DNA of 64,000 bases from Polytrichum commune (GCA_950295325.1 OX485804.1:61040533-61104532), one strand, 5' to 3'; counted from the first letter of the stretch, positions 1 through 12,311 are shown. Notes: generated by a model not told the origin, from the sequence alone. Program-made: numbers and translations.

Positions 1-2403
1 AAAGGTACACAAGTATGGTTGTCCCTTCATAAATTTTGACTCTATTTATGTTTCTATGATGGTCCATGAACATGCTTATTCTCTGGTCATAGAGAGACTT
101 CGTAATTGTGACTCATAATATCTTATTTTCCATCGATTACATAATAGGTGAGTTTTTTTTATATATATATTTTTGTAGAAAAATATGAGTGTTTGTGTGA
201 TAGAGAGGATCTTTGAAAGTCGTACTTGGGTAATTGTTCCAGTGGCGGTTAGGGATGACATGTTATTGACCACGTTGGCCTAGCCTTGCAAAGTTTTACG
301 TGGGCGTCTCCCCTAGCTTACCTACTAAGCAATTGGGATGGCCCATGGCATGCTCTGTGTAGTTGGTGCCGCTCCCAGGCTGACTTGTAGAGGACGGAGG
401 GGGGGAGTTGCTTAATAAAATCATGTTATTTACAAAAGGGAACAAAGGTAGATATATGGAAAATAGTGAAAATAAGTTGATTTGGCCAAAAAGAAAGGTT
501 TGAAATTTGTGTAATATTTTTCAAAGATGAACTAGAGGAAATGATGAGGAATGCAAGTTGTTTTGTAATTTTATTCCGTATAGATAATTAGTTACATTTT
601 TCAAAGAGGCAAGTAAGTCAAACCCCCTATTTGTACACTAGAGTCTTCCTGATATGAGAACCAAAGTATCATACTCCGCATATGAATGCACACGTAATTG
701 TTAACTCAATAGCACCCAAAAGTGATTTTAAGTGGTGTGAAACAACACCTATCTGGCTAATTATTGCATCCCACCTATCATTGCATCCTTTTTGGGCTAT
801 CATTCTAGTAGTGGTCATGGTCATTAGTCACTAGCGTAAACATGCTCTCACATACACAAATGAATATTATTATCTCGATTGTTGCCTAGGATTGCTTCCA
901 AGTCCCCACCCACCATTCCCACAAGGAAGGTAACCCATAAGTTACTTAAGCATTAGAGTTATTTGTAATGTCCCTCAAAGAGGGACAAAATCTTGGGTTC
1001 ATTCCTTCTTTGAGAAAACTTTCTACTCAAAGCTTGTTAACTCATTATGTATTTGAGCCTGTTTTGAAAGTTGGGTGGAAACTTTTGGTACTTTCACTTT
1101 CTATCATTCAAACTTTGAGAGAATTTAAGATCTAAAACATGGTATGCGCACGGGACATGTTATCAGCCTACGCAAGTCTAGCTTTGCCCACCCATCCTAG
1201 CTAGATAAACTCAGAAAAACGGTTTTCAATAGCCCAACACCACTCTAAGTATGTGATAATCTAAACATGAAGAAAACTTGGGTGACTTTATGTTGTTCTC
1301 TTTAAACTCAAGGTTTGGGACCAAATCCATGGTTCTATCTTGCTTTACATTACGAATAACTATAATGGCCTCACCTAACCATCAATGTTGAGTGAGATTG
1401 ACACAAGCGCCAGTGACATAATTCATTAGACTCACTTTCCCAATGAATTATTGGCATGAATACGTTCACAAACCATCCCAACACCATCCGTGTCGGAGGC
1501 TAGATAGGGCAAAGGTAGGTATGTGGTGTAATTCGGTTCATTTTTCATGTCCTTCGATTTCAATGGATTACACTTACACAACAAAACGTGTGTTGCATTA
1601 GCAAATATGTAATGACACGTCAACAAAATTCATGTTTCCCATGATTTAGTCACGGTGATTAGATCGAAGTGCTGATTTGTTGATTTTTAAAATTGAATGG
1701 GTATGTTCTTCCAATTGTGTTCATTATAAAATGTGAAGAAGTTGATAAAATTTGAAGATGTAGTCCAATCCTTTTAAAACATGTGTCTTTATGATGTTTG
1801 TTCATTGATCCTCACCTAACCACACACCAATCAAATTTAGGTGTCTGACTAAGAAATGTAACGGAATAACACCCACATAGCTTAAGGTAAGTGCCCTCAA
1901 TAAAGCAACACAACTTAGGTGGTGTGTAGGCTTATGTTGGTATACACCTATGTACATATCTCACTTGCTTGAAAAAGTAGGACTTCAAATATTAGATTGT
2001 TTATCAATTGCGTCTACAGTGGGAAGTAAATATCTTATGCTTGTTTGTTGTGAAATTTGGACTTGATCAACACCACATGGCCGTGCAAGTTGGACCTCTA
2101 AGTCAATTCCCATTGAGTTTGAAGATGGAGAAAAAGTGAGGTATGTGCAATATTAAACAAGAAAACGGTAGAACTGTGAGGCTCTGTCCTTTGCTATGAA
2201 AGACTACAATTGTAGCTGATTACTTTGCTCATGGCTATTCACTATACCAAACCTTTCTTGAATTTTGTGCACCTTCTTCTCAAATACAGGTTAAGGATTG
2301 AAGCTACTCATTTATCACCCAAAATTTTTAAAACAAATAATCAAGAACTGCCGAAATAACTATAGTTAATTAGATTTCTTTCAATGCATTTTAGGGAGCA
2401 CTT
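1..2403. other. Intergenic DNA, no gene seen
   Basis: AT-rich sequence with only short, interrupted reading frames. I see no splice-linked coding exons, no tRNA-like fold and no clear transposon end. Confidence 0.6.
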
Positions 2404-2522
2404 TTATGTATATATATACTATATATAAACTACATCTATACTATATATATATACTATATATAAACTACATCTATACTATATATAAACTACATCTATACTA
2501 TATATATATATATATATATATA
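2404..2522. repeat. TA-rich compound tandem repeat
   Basis: Alternating blocks of (TA)n and a unit reading ACTATATATAAACTACATCT, repeated about four times and ending in a pure (TA)n run. It is simple-sequence DNA; the apparent Tyr/Ile-rich reading frame across it is an artefact. Confidence 0.9.
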
Positions 2523-2782
2523 CAAACTATAGATAACATCCACATTAAATACAGTGGACCAAAAATAACAAGAACAAGTAACGTCCAAGTGTGAACACAA
2601 AGTGGTTAGGAAATTTGCTCTTGAAACGAAGAAGTTGATGCATAGTCTTTGTCCTACAGACATAGCCAACAAACAACATGACCTTATCATAGAATCCACC
2701 TGTCAAAAAATAGGTAGTAAATCCTATCATGTAGCAAGGGGACTTTTAAACATGATAATACCAACAAGTTCACACTTATGTG

Positions 2783-2819
2783 TCTCCTCCTCCTCCTCCT
2801 CCTCCTCCTCCTTCTTCTT
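2783..2819. repeat. (TCC)n microsatellite
   Basis: A run of about nine TCC triplets followed by TTC triplets. The poly-Ser and poly-Leu frames across it come from the repeat. Confidence 0.9.
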
Positions 2820-2946
2820 GTTTGTTTGGATTATGTAGTCGAACGTGTGACATCATTCCCCATGAGCTCAAAATTGCCAATTTTTATTATTATGTGTATT
2901 GATGATATTGTAGTGATCCCACCATTGATGGAATTCACCATGTGTA

Positions 2947-3617
2947 CAATAATCTCCCACTTAAGTATGCACTTTGAACTAGAGCCGTTGGTGGACACTT
3001 AGTTGGTAGGTGCGTACTTTACTCATATCATTTTCTAAACCCATTGATTCGATGAATCGCGACAGGAAACGGATGAAACCTTAGATAACCCGCTTGATCG
3101 AAGCCCAACAATGTGAAATCATTGCAAAGTTGAGCAAGCCGAACGCGCCGAGCAAGCGGGCAACGTTTGATGATGCAAAGAATGAAGACTATTGTGTTGT
3201 TCAGATGAGGGCGTTGATGAAGTTTTGGAAACAATGTGGATTAAAGAAGAACCACCTATCGATGACGAAATCTAGCCTATCAAGACATTTAGTGAATTTG
3301 AAAGTGCTACCGACTTCAAAGGCTTTGAAGCTCTACACATCATTGTCCTTGACATTAAAGACCAATTGCTTTGCTATGATGTTCAAACGGAAGCTAGACA
3401 TATGTATGATGAACAACGACGATCATTTGAGATGTTTCAGCAAAACATTTACAAACTGTCTTTGAATGTCAAGTGTAAAAAACTCATGCATACATGGCAA
3501 ATGACCATGCATGACATGTTCAGACAATAAAGTATGAACCCTAATTTTTGTCAAAAAAATGCGCACTTAACGGGGATGCGTACTTAAACGGATGTGTACT
3601 TCAGTGGGAGATTACTG
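2947..3617. mobile_element. pogo-like DNA transposon relic (TA target duplication)
   Basis: The two ends are inverted repeats: the left end reads CAATAATCTCCCACTTAAGT and the right end, on the other strand, reads CAGTAATCTCCCACTGAAGT. Each end is flanked directly by TA (2945-2946 and 3618-3619), the target duplication of the Tc1/mariner/pogo superfamily, and CAGT-type ends are usual for pogo elements. The element is 671 bp, much too short for a full transposase, and carries one residual open frame. I infer an internally deleted, non-autonomous copy. Confidence 0.65.
3094..3465 (+). pseudogene. Fragment of a probable pogo-type transposase
   Basis: An open stretch of 123 codons lies inside the 671 bp inverted-repeat element and has no ATG at its beginning (it starts at TTG). 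Its first 25 residues, with EAQQCEIIAKLSKPNAPSKR, resemble the amino-terminal DNA-binding helix-turn-helix region of pogo/Tigger transposases. The rest (residues 26-123) shows no DDE catalytic motif and probably lies beyond a deletion or frameshift. The assignment leans on the element's ends as much as on the protein. It is not expected to be functional. Confidence 0.45.
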
Positions 3618-3674
3618 TATGTTATTGAGAAGGATATCACTCGTAAGACTCAAGCGAATCATGTGACGTATTAA

Positions 3675-4059
3675 GGTAAGGGTGGCAATTTCCGTCCAAA
3701 TTTCAGATGTGCCTAGTTGGGATGCTGAAACTATTTTTTTAATAAATTTTGAGCGCTCCGCAAAGTTGGTGCAAGAGCAACTATGAAAAAATCAAAATTT
3801 TCTAGCATGTCTGTGATTTCCTACAAATTTTTAAAGGAAACCTTGTAGAGTGACCAACACTCGCACATAGGGTACGTGGTATATCCACCGGATGGATTTC
3901 TAAAACCGACCGTTGACAACCAATGAAATGTTGGCAGCGCTGTGAACGGTAAAAACACCTTGATAGGTGTTTTTGTAAACCCAAGTAAAAACACCTAGAT
4001 AGGTGCTTCCGACCCTAGGGGTCGACTTTAGGACCCGCACGGAAATTGCCACCCCTACC
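3675..4059. mobile_element. 385 bp MITE flanked by TTAA
   Basis: Left end GGTAAGGGTGGCAATTTCCG and, on the opposite strand, right end GGTAGGGGTGGCAATTTCCG form near-perfect inverted repeats. Both are flanked by TTAA (3671-3674 and 4060-4063). Because TTAA is palindromic, the duplication can be read as TTAA (piggyBac style) or as TA with an extra A in the terminus (Tc1/mariner, Stowaway style). The interior holds a small hairpin built on AAAACACCT/AGGTGTTTT and no coding potential. Confidence 0.75.
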
Positions 4060-4630
4060 TTAATCCTGAGATATGTATGCCAAAACTAATTCTTATGCTC
4101 TTCTTTGTATGTTGTTCAATTTCATTTGTGTTTCAAGTTGAAACCTCTAAGGCATGCCCCATCCCATTAGAGGACATAATCATGTTACAATATTCTATCA
4201 TGTTCATAAAATCCCCCCCCACCACCACAACTTGCTATAAGCTAGAATTGCTCATATGACTATTGTTTCGTAATGCCAATATGGATTTCCCCCACCCCAC
4301 CCTACCACCACCACAATTTGTTCCATTTTTCTAAAGCCGATATTTAAAGGGGGGAAAAATTAGGCCAAATTGACAAAAGAATGAATGTAGGGTGACACAT
4401 TCATGTTAACATGCTTTGAGGACATATTTATGAGCTTTAGAAACACCTTTTAATCTCACCACCATGCATATATGTTGCCTACTTTCTTTTTTCTCGCTAA
4501 AGAATCCTCTTACAAATGTTTAGTTCCTTATAAATAATATTCTCGTGGGGGTAGGTTTCAAAAAATATTCTTGCTAGACATTGGTGTTTTGAAATGTAAT
4601 GAGGGGCGGGCACTTTTTGGGATCCACTTA

Positions 4631-6222
4631 GGGCCAAGTTCCATGTGCCGGTCTTGGTCCGTTTTTTTCAAAATAAATGAGTCACGGGGGGTGCACTTCA
4701 TTGTCAAGTTGAACACCACATGCGATAAAACAAAATCTACTTTTTACATAAAGGATCACCAAAATGGTTCAAAAGTTTATGATTTTTTTTTCATGAGTAG
4801 ATATACATAGTATCTATTACATAGTAAAAATTGGTAACCAAATTTGATGATTTGTTTTTTTTATAAAACATACCGTTTCTAACTAGAATGACGCAACATT
4901 GAACTAAACAAATTACTACAAAAATGAAGATGACTAAAAATTTCAAAAAAATATACAAAAGATATTATCAATGGTTATGTGTATGTAGAAAAAAATATCA
5001 TAATTTTAAAAATTATCTATGGCATGTAATATAGGGTAGCAAACTTTTATCGCACGTGGTTATGAAATGTAAGGGGGTGTGATCCCCCCGTGAAATGAGT
5101 GGGCCGTTGAAAAGAGGGTGGTGCCATGTGCCTATCCCTCTCACCCAAGGACTGGTACCCCCCATGGATGGGTGTCCCACATTTTGTGTTGTGCAAGAAC
5201 AGGTGCCAAAGGACCGGCGATCCTAATGGTCACAAGAAGGACATGTGCCGGTTAGAAAGCTCCAGTGACTAGATCGGCCAGTCACCTAGGGTACACCCTT
5301 GGATACTAAAGGCCACTTTGTTCTTCAAGTTTTTTCTTTTGAGGAGTACTCTTAGGGAACGTGTATTTTATGATGTTTTTAGAATCTAGATCTTAACAAT
5401 AAAATTAAAAAAAAATAAGGCAAACAAACCAAAGGAAACACTCATGAAATATATAAAAGACTATTTTGGTATCATTTAGGTGTCACAATTAAGTTTTATT
5501 AGAACAAACACATGATTATTTCACTTTATGTAGTGGTTACATTGATAATTAGATTATCAATGAGGGGTATAAACTTAAGAAATATCTATGTATCAGTACA
5601 TGCAATGTTGACAGCCACTTGCCTCACTCTAATTACCCGAACAACAATCCGGTAGTGAGTAGGCCATTTACTTACTAAAACCTGGGGCACTTGGGTATAG
5701 TCCATACTCTTGCATTTAAATTAAAAAAATTAGTGTAACTTGAAATTTACAATGTAGTCAACATTAATCAAAATTGTTGACATTCTTAGATTAATTATGA
5801 TTTAAAATTAGGTTGTCCAGCTATAGCCTTTTACCCAATCTTGGCCAAAGTAATAAGATGATTCATGGATTGCGTCAATAAGCTAAACCACAAATTGATA
5901 ATCACATGAGGAATCTCTCCTGTGTAATAAACCATTCAACAACACATAATTTGGAATTCATTCAATAAATGTATGGAAATTGATGTGCAAATCAAATATG
6001 AAAAGTTAAATGATGATGACTTTCATTGCCGGTGACCTTCATAAAGTGTCATGTCTTATCACTCACCAAATTTAGTTAGAAAGTAGGAAATCGAATCAAA
6101 CCAGCACCCCGCATAGAAGTACCCCTACATAAAATGGGTGACATCACCCATTTTTTGGATGATGTCACCCGTCTCTCACCCATTTAAAAAACGGACCGGG
6201 ACCAGCACATGGAACTTGGCCC
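4631..6222. mobile_element. Harbinger-like transposon, non-autonomous (TTA target duplication)
   Basis: Inverted repeats of about 38 bp bound the element. Both ends begin GGGCCAAGTTCCATGTGC on their own strand and continue to a shared GGTCCGTTTTTT with few mismatches. TTA lies directly outside each end (4628-4630 and 6223-6225), the usual 3 bp duplication of PIF/Harbinger elements. The 1,592 bp interior is AT-rich with no transposase frame, so it would depend on a transposase supplied elsewhere. Confidence 0.7.
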
Positions 6223-6225
6223 TTA

Positions 6226-7479
6226 GAACGGGGATGGAAAAAAGGAGGAGGGGACAGGGGAAGAAGGAAAAATGAGAAGGAACAGCCAAAGATTGTTTGA
6301 ATAAGGTTAGCTCCACTATCACAACAAGTCATCATGGGTCACAATGGGAAATTTGGATCACTGTGAAGGAAACTTAACTTAGCATGGAAGATCAAAATCT
6401 CCACTGATGAAATAATTTTGTGGGTAAAAATATTGACTTTTCATTAATCTTATGAAGGCTTACTTTTGTAAGGTTTTATTATAAGTTAGAAGCTCCCAAT
6501 TGATCTCATATACTTATGTTTTAACCTAGACTATCCAAGGGTGTGTGGTAAGAAATGTTCCTAACACATGTGATAGTACACACATTAAGGTATTGTAGTA
6601 AGTTTTTGCTTTCACTTAAATAACCCAAAACCCAGGGTACAGACTCTCAAGGAAGACTTAACTGGTGTCTATTACAGACATTTGTCACTTCATGGTTCAT
6701 TAATTAGACCAAAGGGTTGCTATCTTCACTCTAAAACATGATTGGTATGTCTTTTACTCTCCTTTTCTCTCTTGGTTTCCTCTCACTGTGACTCATTCAG
6801 TGGGGTATGTGTGTCAGTCTCAGTAGTAACCATCTCGTCATGAGATTTTGTATAACAATAGTAAAGAGAGAACCATAGTCTTTGAGTAGCACAATTGTCT
6901 TTCGGTAACCATTGGCCAATGCATCTTCAATTCAAAACAACTCCTTCATTACTTGGTCAATGTTAATTCCAATACAAGACAAATTGTTTATTTCTTATCT
7001 TCGGATTTAATCTTTACTCACAACTTATGCAATTAACCATTATCAGTCAAGCTATAATCTTGGTCACCCTACACAACCTGCAACAACAACAACTAGGGTA
7101 GCACACAAGATAATACAGTAGTTGATTGGGTTAATGTACATCTCATACTCAAAGATCCAATCTCTTGGCTAATTAACTTATGCCTAGGTCTTCTTGATAA
7201 TCCAAAGTTAATTACAACTTACTTGCTTTTAATCCCTCTTGCAATCCTCACTTTCTCCTCTAATCAACTAATCAGAACTGATTACTCATCACTTCAGTTG
7301 ATTGAGATCCTCTCTTAAATTCCATTCTTCCCAATTATAACACTAACAACCTACACTCAAGATTCAGCTATAATCTTATATGGCTGGACTACATTCATGT
7401 GATTTCACTTTGCCTCTCATAGGCTCAACAATAATCAATCATTCTACACAATGGTCTAACTCTTGGCCTCTCGACTTCT
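6226..7479. other. Intergenic DNA, no gene seen
   Basis: AT-rich sequence without a supportable gene. Toward the right edge the plus strand becomes pyrimidine-rich, leading into the motif field that follows. Confidence 0.6.
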
Positions 7480-8760
7480 CACAGCCTATACTGGGTCTTC
7501 AACTATACTCAGTGGGCTCGCCCACAATCTGGCCCTTGGCCTTACGGCTCCTGACCGCCTATAGTGAATCTCAACTATAGTCCATAGTGTAATTCTCATT
7601 TGCCTCTCGGCCTTACAGGTTTCCCGTTCTCTCTGTCTGTTCGCTCTCGGCTAATTCAACTTAATGCAGGACTCACTTAGGCCCTCTCTTGCTCCACTCT
7701 TGAGTTGCTCTCGACTTGACCTCTCACATCTTCTCTTACACAGTCCGACCATAATTTCACTCTACCCTGTCGGTTACTGCGCTTCTCGTTCTACGCTTCC
7801 CCTCATTTCCTGTCACCTTCTTCGGCCCAAGATTTTGCATATTCTCATCTTTCTGTTGAACTCCCTGCTCATCATTCTACTGAGTTTCTCCCTTCTATCA
7901 GTCAACTATGCTCGCAGTTTCTATTCAGACAATTACATCTTTCAACCATAGCCAATGGTTTCCCAGTTCTATCACCTATTCATTATCATGATTCACACTC
8001 TTCTTCTCAATGACTAACTCCTTCACTCTCGATTTCCCGACCGCCGAACTGCTCAAAGGTTTAACATTCAGACGATAGTTCGCTCGTGTAACAATTTTCA
8101 GAGTGAGGCTCCTATTCTCAGTAGATTCAACTATGTTCGATAGTTCTCTCACAGACAATAGTTACACAACTCGCCTCTTCACTCACTCACAACTTCCACT
8201 CTTAATTCCCTCTCTGATTCCTCATAAACTCATTCACTTTCTCCATCAATCAATGGTAGACTACTTTTCTCTCAATCCTTCTTTACTCGCTCACCTTCAC
8301 TCACATTGAATCAATATTTCAATTCCAAATTATAGTGTCACAATTCACACATACTTTCGGAAGTCAAAACATAGTTCGACTCGCTCTCGGTCACTCAACA
8401 AATTCCATTCACAATAACAATGTTCTTTCACATAAAATAGTAACCCGCAATCACTGCGGTGTTTACTTAAGAAAATAGTTCAACTATTGACCTCACACAA
8501 TCTGTGTTGAGGGAGACAAGACTATTAGTTAAACAATGCGCTCAAAACTATCTGAGTAATGTCTGCCTCTCTCTCCCTCGCCGGCCCTCTTACAGAGGCG
8601 AGGAAGACAATAGTTATTTTAACTACCTAAGGGCACCTAAGCCCGTGCCTATAATTCTAACTACTTCCTAGCCTATAGTTCAACTATCTTCATCCGACTG
8701 GATTAACTTCATTTAATTACTATGTCTTTGCTCATAGTTGAACTAAGAGACCAAAATTTT
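7480..8760. repeat. Field of dispersed ATAGTT / AACTAT motifs in pyrimidine-rich DNA
   Basis: Over about 1.3 kb the hexamers ATAGTT and AACTAT, with close variants, recur more than a dozen times, often as a pair forming ATAGTTcAACTAT (for example near 8475, 8675 and 8735). The plus strand between them is rich in CTC and TCT. No stable period is obvious. The open frames here (for example 7664-7951) are low-complexity Ser/Leu-rich and are not convincing genes. It could be an old, degraded satellite or a regulatory cluster. Confidence 0.5.
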
Positions 8761-8807
8761 GGCTCACAGGTATACATGTCTATAAGACATAAATGCTAGA
8801 AATACCA

Positions 8808-8842
<35 letters not shown>
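8808..8842. repeat. (ATCT)n microsatellite
   Basis: About nine uninterrupted ATCT tetranucleotides. Confidence 0.9.
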
Positions 8843-9471
8843 TTGTAATTTAATGGAGAGTAAAATCACATTCCAACACATTGTGTAATGATCATTCCAC
8901 ATTCTTTACAATATCATTCATAAAGTATTGAAAACCTTCTATACCTTTATATGAATAATTACGAATTCTATAATGCTCACATTACAAGAATCGGGTGACC
9001 TTATCATTGTAGGATGATAAATGCGTCATTTGAACTCAACAACATCCTATGTGGTGTTGGCATGGCCCCACAATGAGCCCAAAATGGGGGCTCACATTTG
9101 TTTTATGCTTAGAATTTAGTTGAAGTTGCATTTGACGTCATTATTGAAGCATCCAAAAGTATAAAAAAGAGTGAGGTTGGGTGTGGAATTGTGTTTTAGG
9201 CCTTAGGCTTAGGCGGGGTGGTTGATTGAAGGATTAGGGGCGTTAAGGGTTAGTTGAATTAAGTAAGTGTGGGTGTGTTAGGTTGAGTGAGGGGGTTCCG
9301 GGGCTTTGGTGTTCTAATTAGAGCCTTCATGTGTTTGTTTAAGGGTCTAGGGGGGGGGGTTAATGGATAAGGTTTGGCTTGTGGATTTGATTTGGGTTTG
9401 GAGGCAAGAAAACTGGGAAGAGGAAAGAAATCAAGATCAGAGGAGGACGGCACTGAAGAGAGCCCGAGGGT
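8843..9471. other. Intergenic DNA, no gene seen
   Basis: G-rich on the plus strand toward its right end. The reading frames on both strands are compositional and show no recognisable domain. Confidence 0.5.
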
Positions 9472-9840
9472 GGGCGCTCTCGAATTAGGTTGCTGCTTGA
9501 GCCTACTACCGAATGCGGTTGCAGCTGGGCGCTCTCGAATTAGGCTGCTACTTGGGCCTACTGCCAAATGCGGTTGCAGCTGGGCGCTCTAGAATCAGGT
9601 TGCCACTTGAGCCTACTCTCGAATCAGGTTGCTGCTTGAGCCTACTACCGAATGTGGTTGCAGCTGGGCGCTCTTGAATCAGGTTGTTGTTTGAGCCTAC
9701 TGCCGAATGCGGTTGCAGCTGGGCGCTCTTGAATCAAGTTGTTGTTTGAGCCTACTGCCGAATGCGGTTGCAGCTGGGTGCTCTTGAATCAGGTTGCTGC
9801 TTGAGCCTACTGTCGAATGAGGTTGCAGCTGGGCTGCCGA
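9472..9840. repeat. 55 bp minisatellite
   Basis: A GC-richer unit beginning GGGCGCTCTTGAATCAGGTT and ending GAATGCGGTTGCAGCT repeats about six to seven times. Unit starts at 9472, 9527 and 9582 give an exact 55 bp period. One copy near 9610-9650 contains an extra partial unit of about 31 bp, which shifts the phase of the later copies. Units differ by point changes only, so the array looks fairly young. Confidence 0.85.
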
Positions 9841-11073
9841 GGCTAGACTATTTATGGGGAGGGGCCGGGGGTACGACGGTCACCTTGTATGGTAGGATAG
9901 CTAATTAGGAAAGGGGGGGGGGAAGATTAAACTAGGAATTTGACTCATTAGTAAATTAGGGGGGAGGGGCCCTAAAGTGTAAGAGAGTGGCATAATAGAA
10001 GGAGCTTTTGGTAGGGAATTGAGGGTTGGTTGGTAAATTAGTGTAGGAAGAGGGGAACAACTAGAGAAGAGCATTTTTCAATGCTTGTAATCTTACCGTG
10101 GAATGGATTGGTGTGCCAAAGTTGATGGGAAATGTAATGGATTTTTATGACATTGGGAAGAGGGGGTTATGCGAACATGAATGTGATCCCCATGCCCTCA
10201 CCCGGACTAGGACGCATAAGGGTGGGTGGTTTGGCCTCACACCCACCCACCCATAGACCCGCCCCTGCGCCCTTGCCGCAAGTGACCGGCCGGACCCATA
10301 GCTCTGCGACCCCAACATGGCCCGACCTTCGTCCCCCAACATTGCATCTTTGGCATCCAATATTTCTGTTGATGAAAATTGTCGTCATTGTTTCATAACT
10401 CCAATGGGATGTGATGTACCACACCAGGATTATGATGGGACGTGCTGCACCGCACCAAGTTGGATGTCATTAGTGACCATGTTGTTCATTACTCAAAGCA
10501 ATCATCCATCTACATGTTATTTTGGTTGGATAGTTGGCCTAGGTTGTAGTCGATTTAGTCTCACGTGTGTTTTCCACCTCCCTTTTAGTGTGTCTATTGT
10601 TCAAAATAAATCACAACTTATACTATACACAAACGTAATTACTTGCTAAACAACTACAATGGGTTACTCTTATTTGTCTTCCGGTCACTATAGTGTCCAT
10701 ACTCGAAAGGGGAGAGTAGTACTGTCCAAATTTCCCCATGTCTGGCGGGCATCGGGTCATTTGACAGTACGAATGGACACTTCATTCACGCCGGCCCCTA
10801 ATTGGGACCGGAGTTTCTATCTATCTATCTCATTTGTGTCTATTGTGTTGCGTGTTGTTTGTTTCTACTACGGTGAGTTATTTTAGTGAGTGTTTTTGTT
10901 GGGGCGAGTTGTTTTAGGGGGTGTTTTTGCTACAATTTGGGGTTTGAGGAGTATTTTTGTTGCATCCATCTGTCACAATTGACGCGTGCATGTTGAGGGT
11001 TTGAAGTGCACGTACGAGTTTGAAACATGCTTGGTTAGGGTGTTCGTGGTTCTAGGTTTTCAATGTCTAATCC
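9841..11073. other. Intergenic DNA, no gene seen
   Basis: Mixed composition, with a GC-rich patch at 10180-10330 and a short TCTA repeat near 10818. The short open frames on both strands show no domain or splice context. Confidence 0.5.
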
Positions 11074-11310
11074 ATGTTTGACGAAGAAGACTTGGCCAAC
11101 ATTGGTTTGAGTGATGACGATGACCTCCAAGAGTTATTAGAGTTGCTTGACGTCAAACCAATTAACTCTGGGCCATGGACATGCCCGTCCCAAGAATAGC
11201 AGTATGTCCCAAGACAGGTGTGTCCGTCCCATGTTCAGTGGTTGCCACACATGAATATTGTGCACAATGAAACATTTGAGTTGGAGGACAACGATGAAGA
11301 AAATTCCTAA
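11074..11310 (+). pseudogene. Acidic reading frame with one stop codon, transposon-associated
   Basis: A frame from ATG 11074 to TAA 11308-11310 (79 codons) is broken once, by TAG at 11197-11199. It begins MFDEEDLANIGLSDDDDLQE and is strongly acidic. It lies just upstream of another degraded frame that looks like a transposase start, so it may be part of the same old element. I do not recognise a domain. The single nonsense codon in an otherwise open frame suggests fairly recent decay. Confidence 0.4.
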
Positions 11311-11334
11311 TGCATGAGGACACAAACCAGTGAC

Positions 11335-11844
11335 GCTATCTTGTGAGCGGTGAGCAGAAAATTTGATTTTTTAAAAAAAAATCAGAATATTTGACTTAAT
11401 TCTTACACCGAGTAGGACTCTTCGTATAGTTTCTTTACAAATATGACTAAAAGTAGATGTTACGTTTAACTGTGGATGGTGCCTATAACCGTGGAGTGGA
11501 AGAAATTGAAAACTTTTGAAAAAACCATCCATAAAAAGAAATGGAAGAAAACGAAAAAAAAAATTTAGAAAAAAAACTTCCAAAATAATAGGGAACATAA
11601 AATAAGGGATAATAATGTAAATTAAAATTTTAAGTATTTATCCACGAAAACTCAAAAAAAGGAAATAGGACCTTGATTAATTTTTGTTAAATAATATGAA
11701 GATTTTATAGAATGAAACCATAAATTCTCCACGGTCATAGGGTCTATATCATACATTTCATTGAAAAATTTGAAGAATAAAAATTCAAATTTTCTGCTCA
11801 CGGCTCACTGCTCACCGCTCACCGCTCACCGCTCACAAGATAGC
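11335..11844. mobile_element. 510 bp inverted-repeat element with GGTGAGC heptamers
   Basis: The left end reads GCTATCTTGTGAGCGGTGAG and the right end is its reverse complement, followed inward by AGAAAATTTGA on both sides. The right arm carries about six tandem GGTGAGC-type heptamers (11801-11836) and the left arm only two. The interior is A-rich and non-coding. I find no convincing target-site duplication, so the class is open: a foldback element or a hAT-like MITE are both possible. Confidence 0.6.
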
Positions 11845-12311
11845 ATTCCTGTACTCTTCGCTTGTACAAATGTACCATGCGGTAAACAAGGTTTAAATAC
11901 ATTTGTTTGTACATGGAGCCAAAGTATGAAGAATTGGCAATAGATGCTCACTACTACAACAAAAGGCCATGGACAAACAAGGATTTCAACGCTTGACAAA
12001 AACCTTTTTTCTTCTACAAGCATTTTGATGAAAACTTTAAGGACAATAACACTATGTTGTGGCACCGGTTTAGGGGTGTGTGCTTGGTGTATGAAGGGCC
12101 TAAGAGCATCTCCACCGTTGGCTGGGAGGCGTACGCCAACGGTGGAAACCGCGTGGATTGGCCGGGTTTAGGGCCCACCGGCGACGCGGCAACGGCCAAG
12201 GGAGCCCCGTTCACGCCAAATACTCTCCCGCTGCCGCTACCTTGCCGAGACCAATTCTTCACGGCAAACAAGAAGATTCCAAAATATATCTGGTCTTCGA
12301 AATTTGCGCCA

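Noticed and set aside
2406-2594. Tyr/Ile-rich frame
   Set aside because: Direct translation of the TA-rich tandem repeat.
7664-7951. Leu/Ser-rich frame of 95 codons
   Set aside because: Pyrimidine-rich motif field; no start context, domain or splice signals.
9259-9567. Minus-strand frame of 102 codons
   Set aside because: Pro/Ser-rich translation of G-rich and minisatellite DNA.
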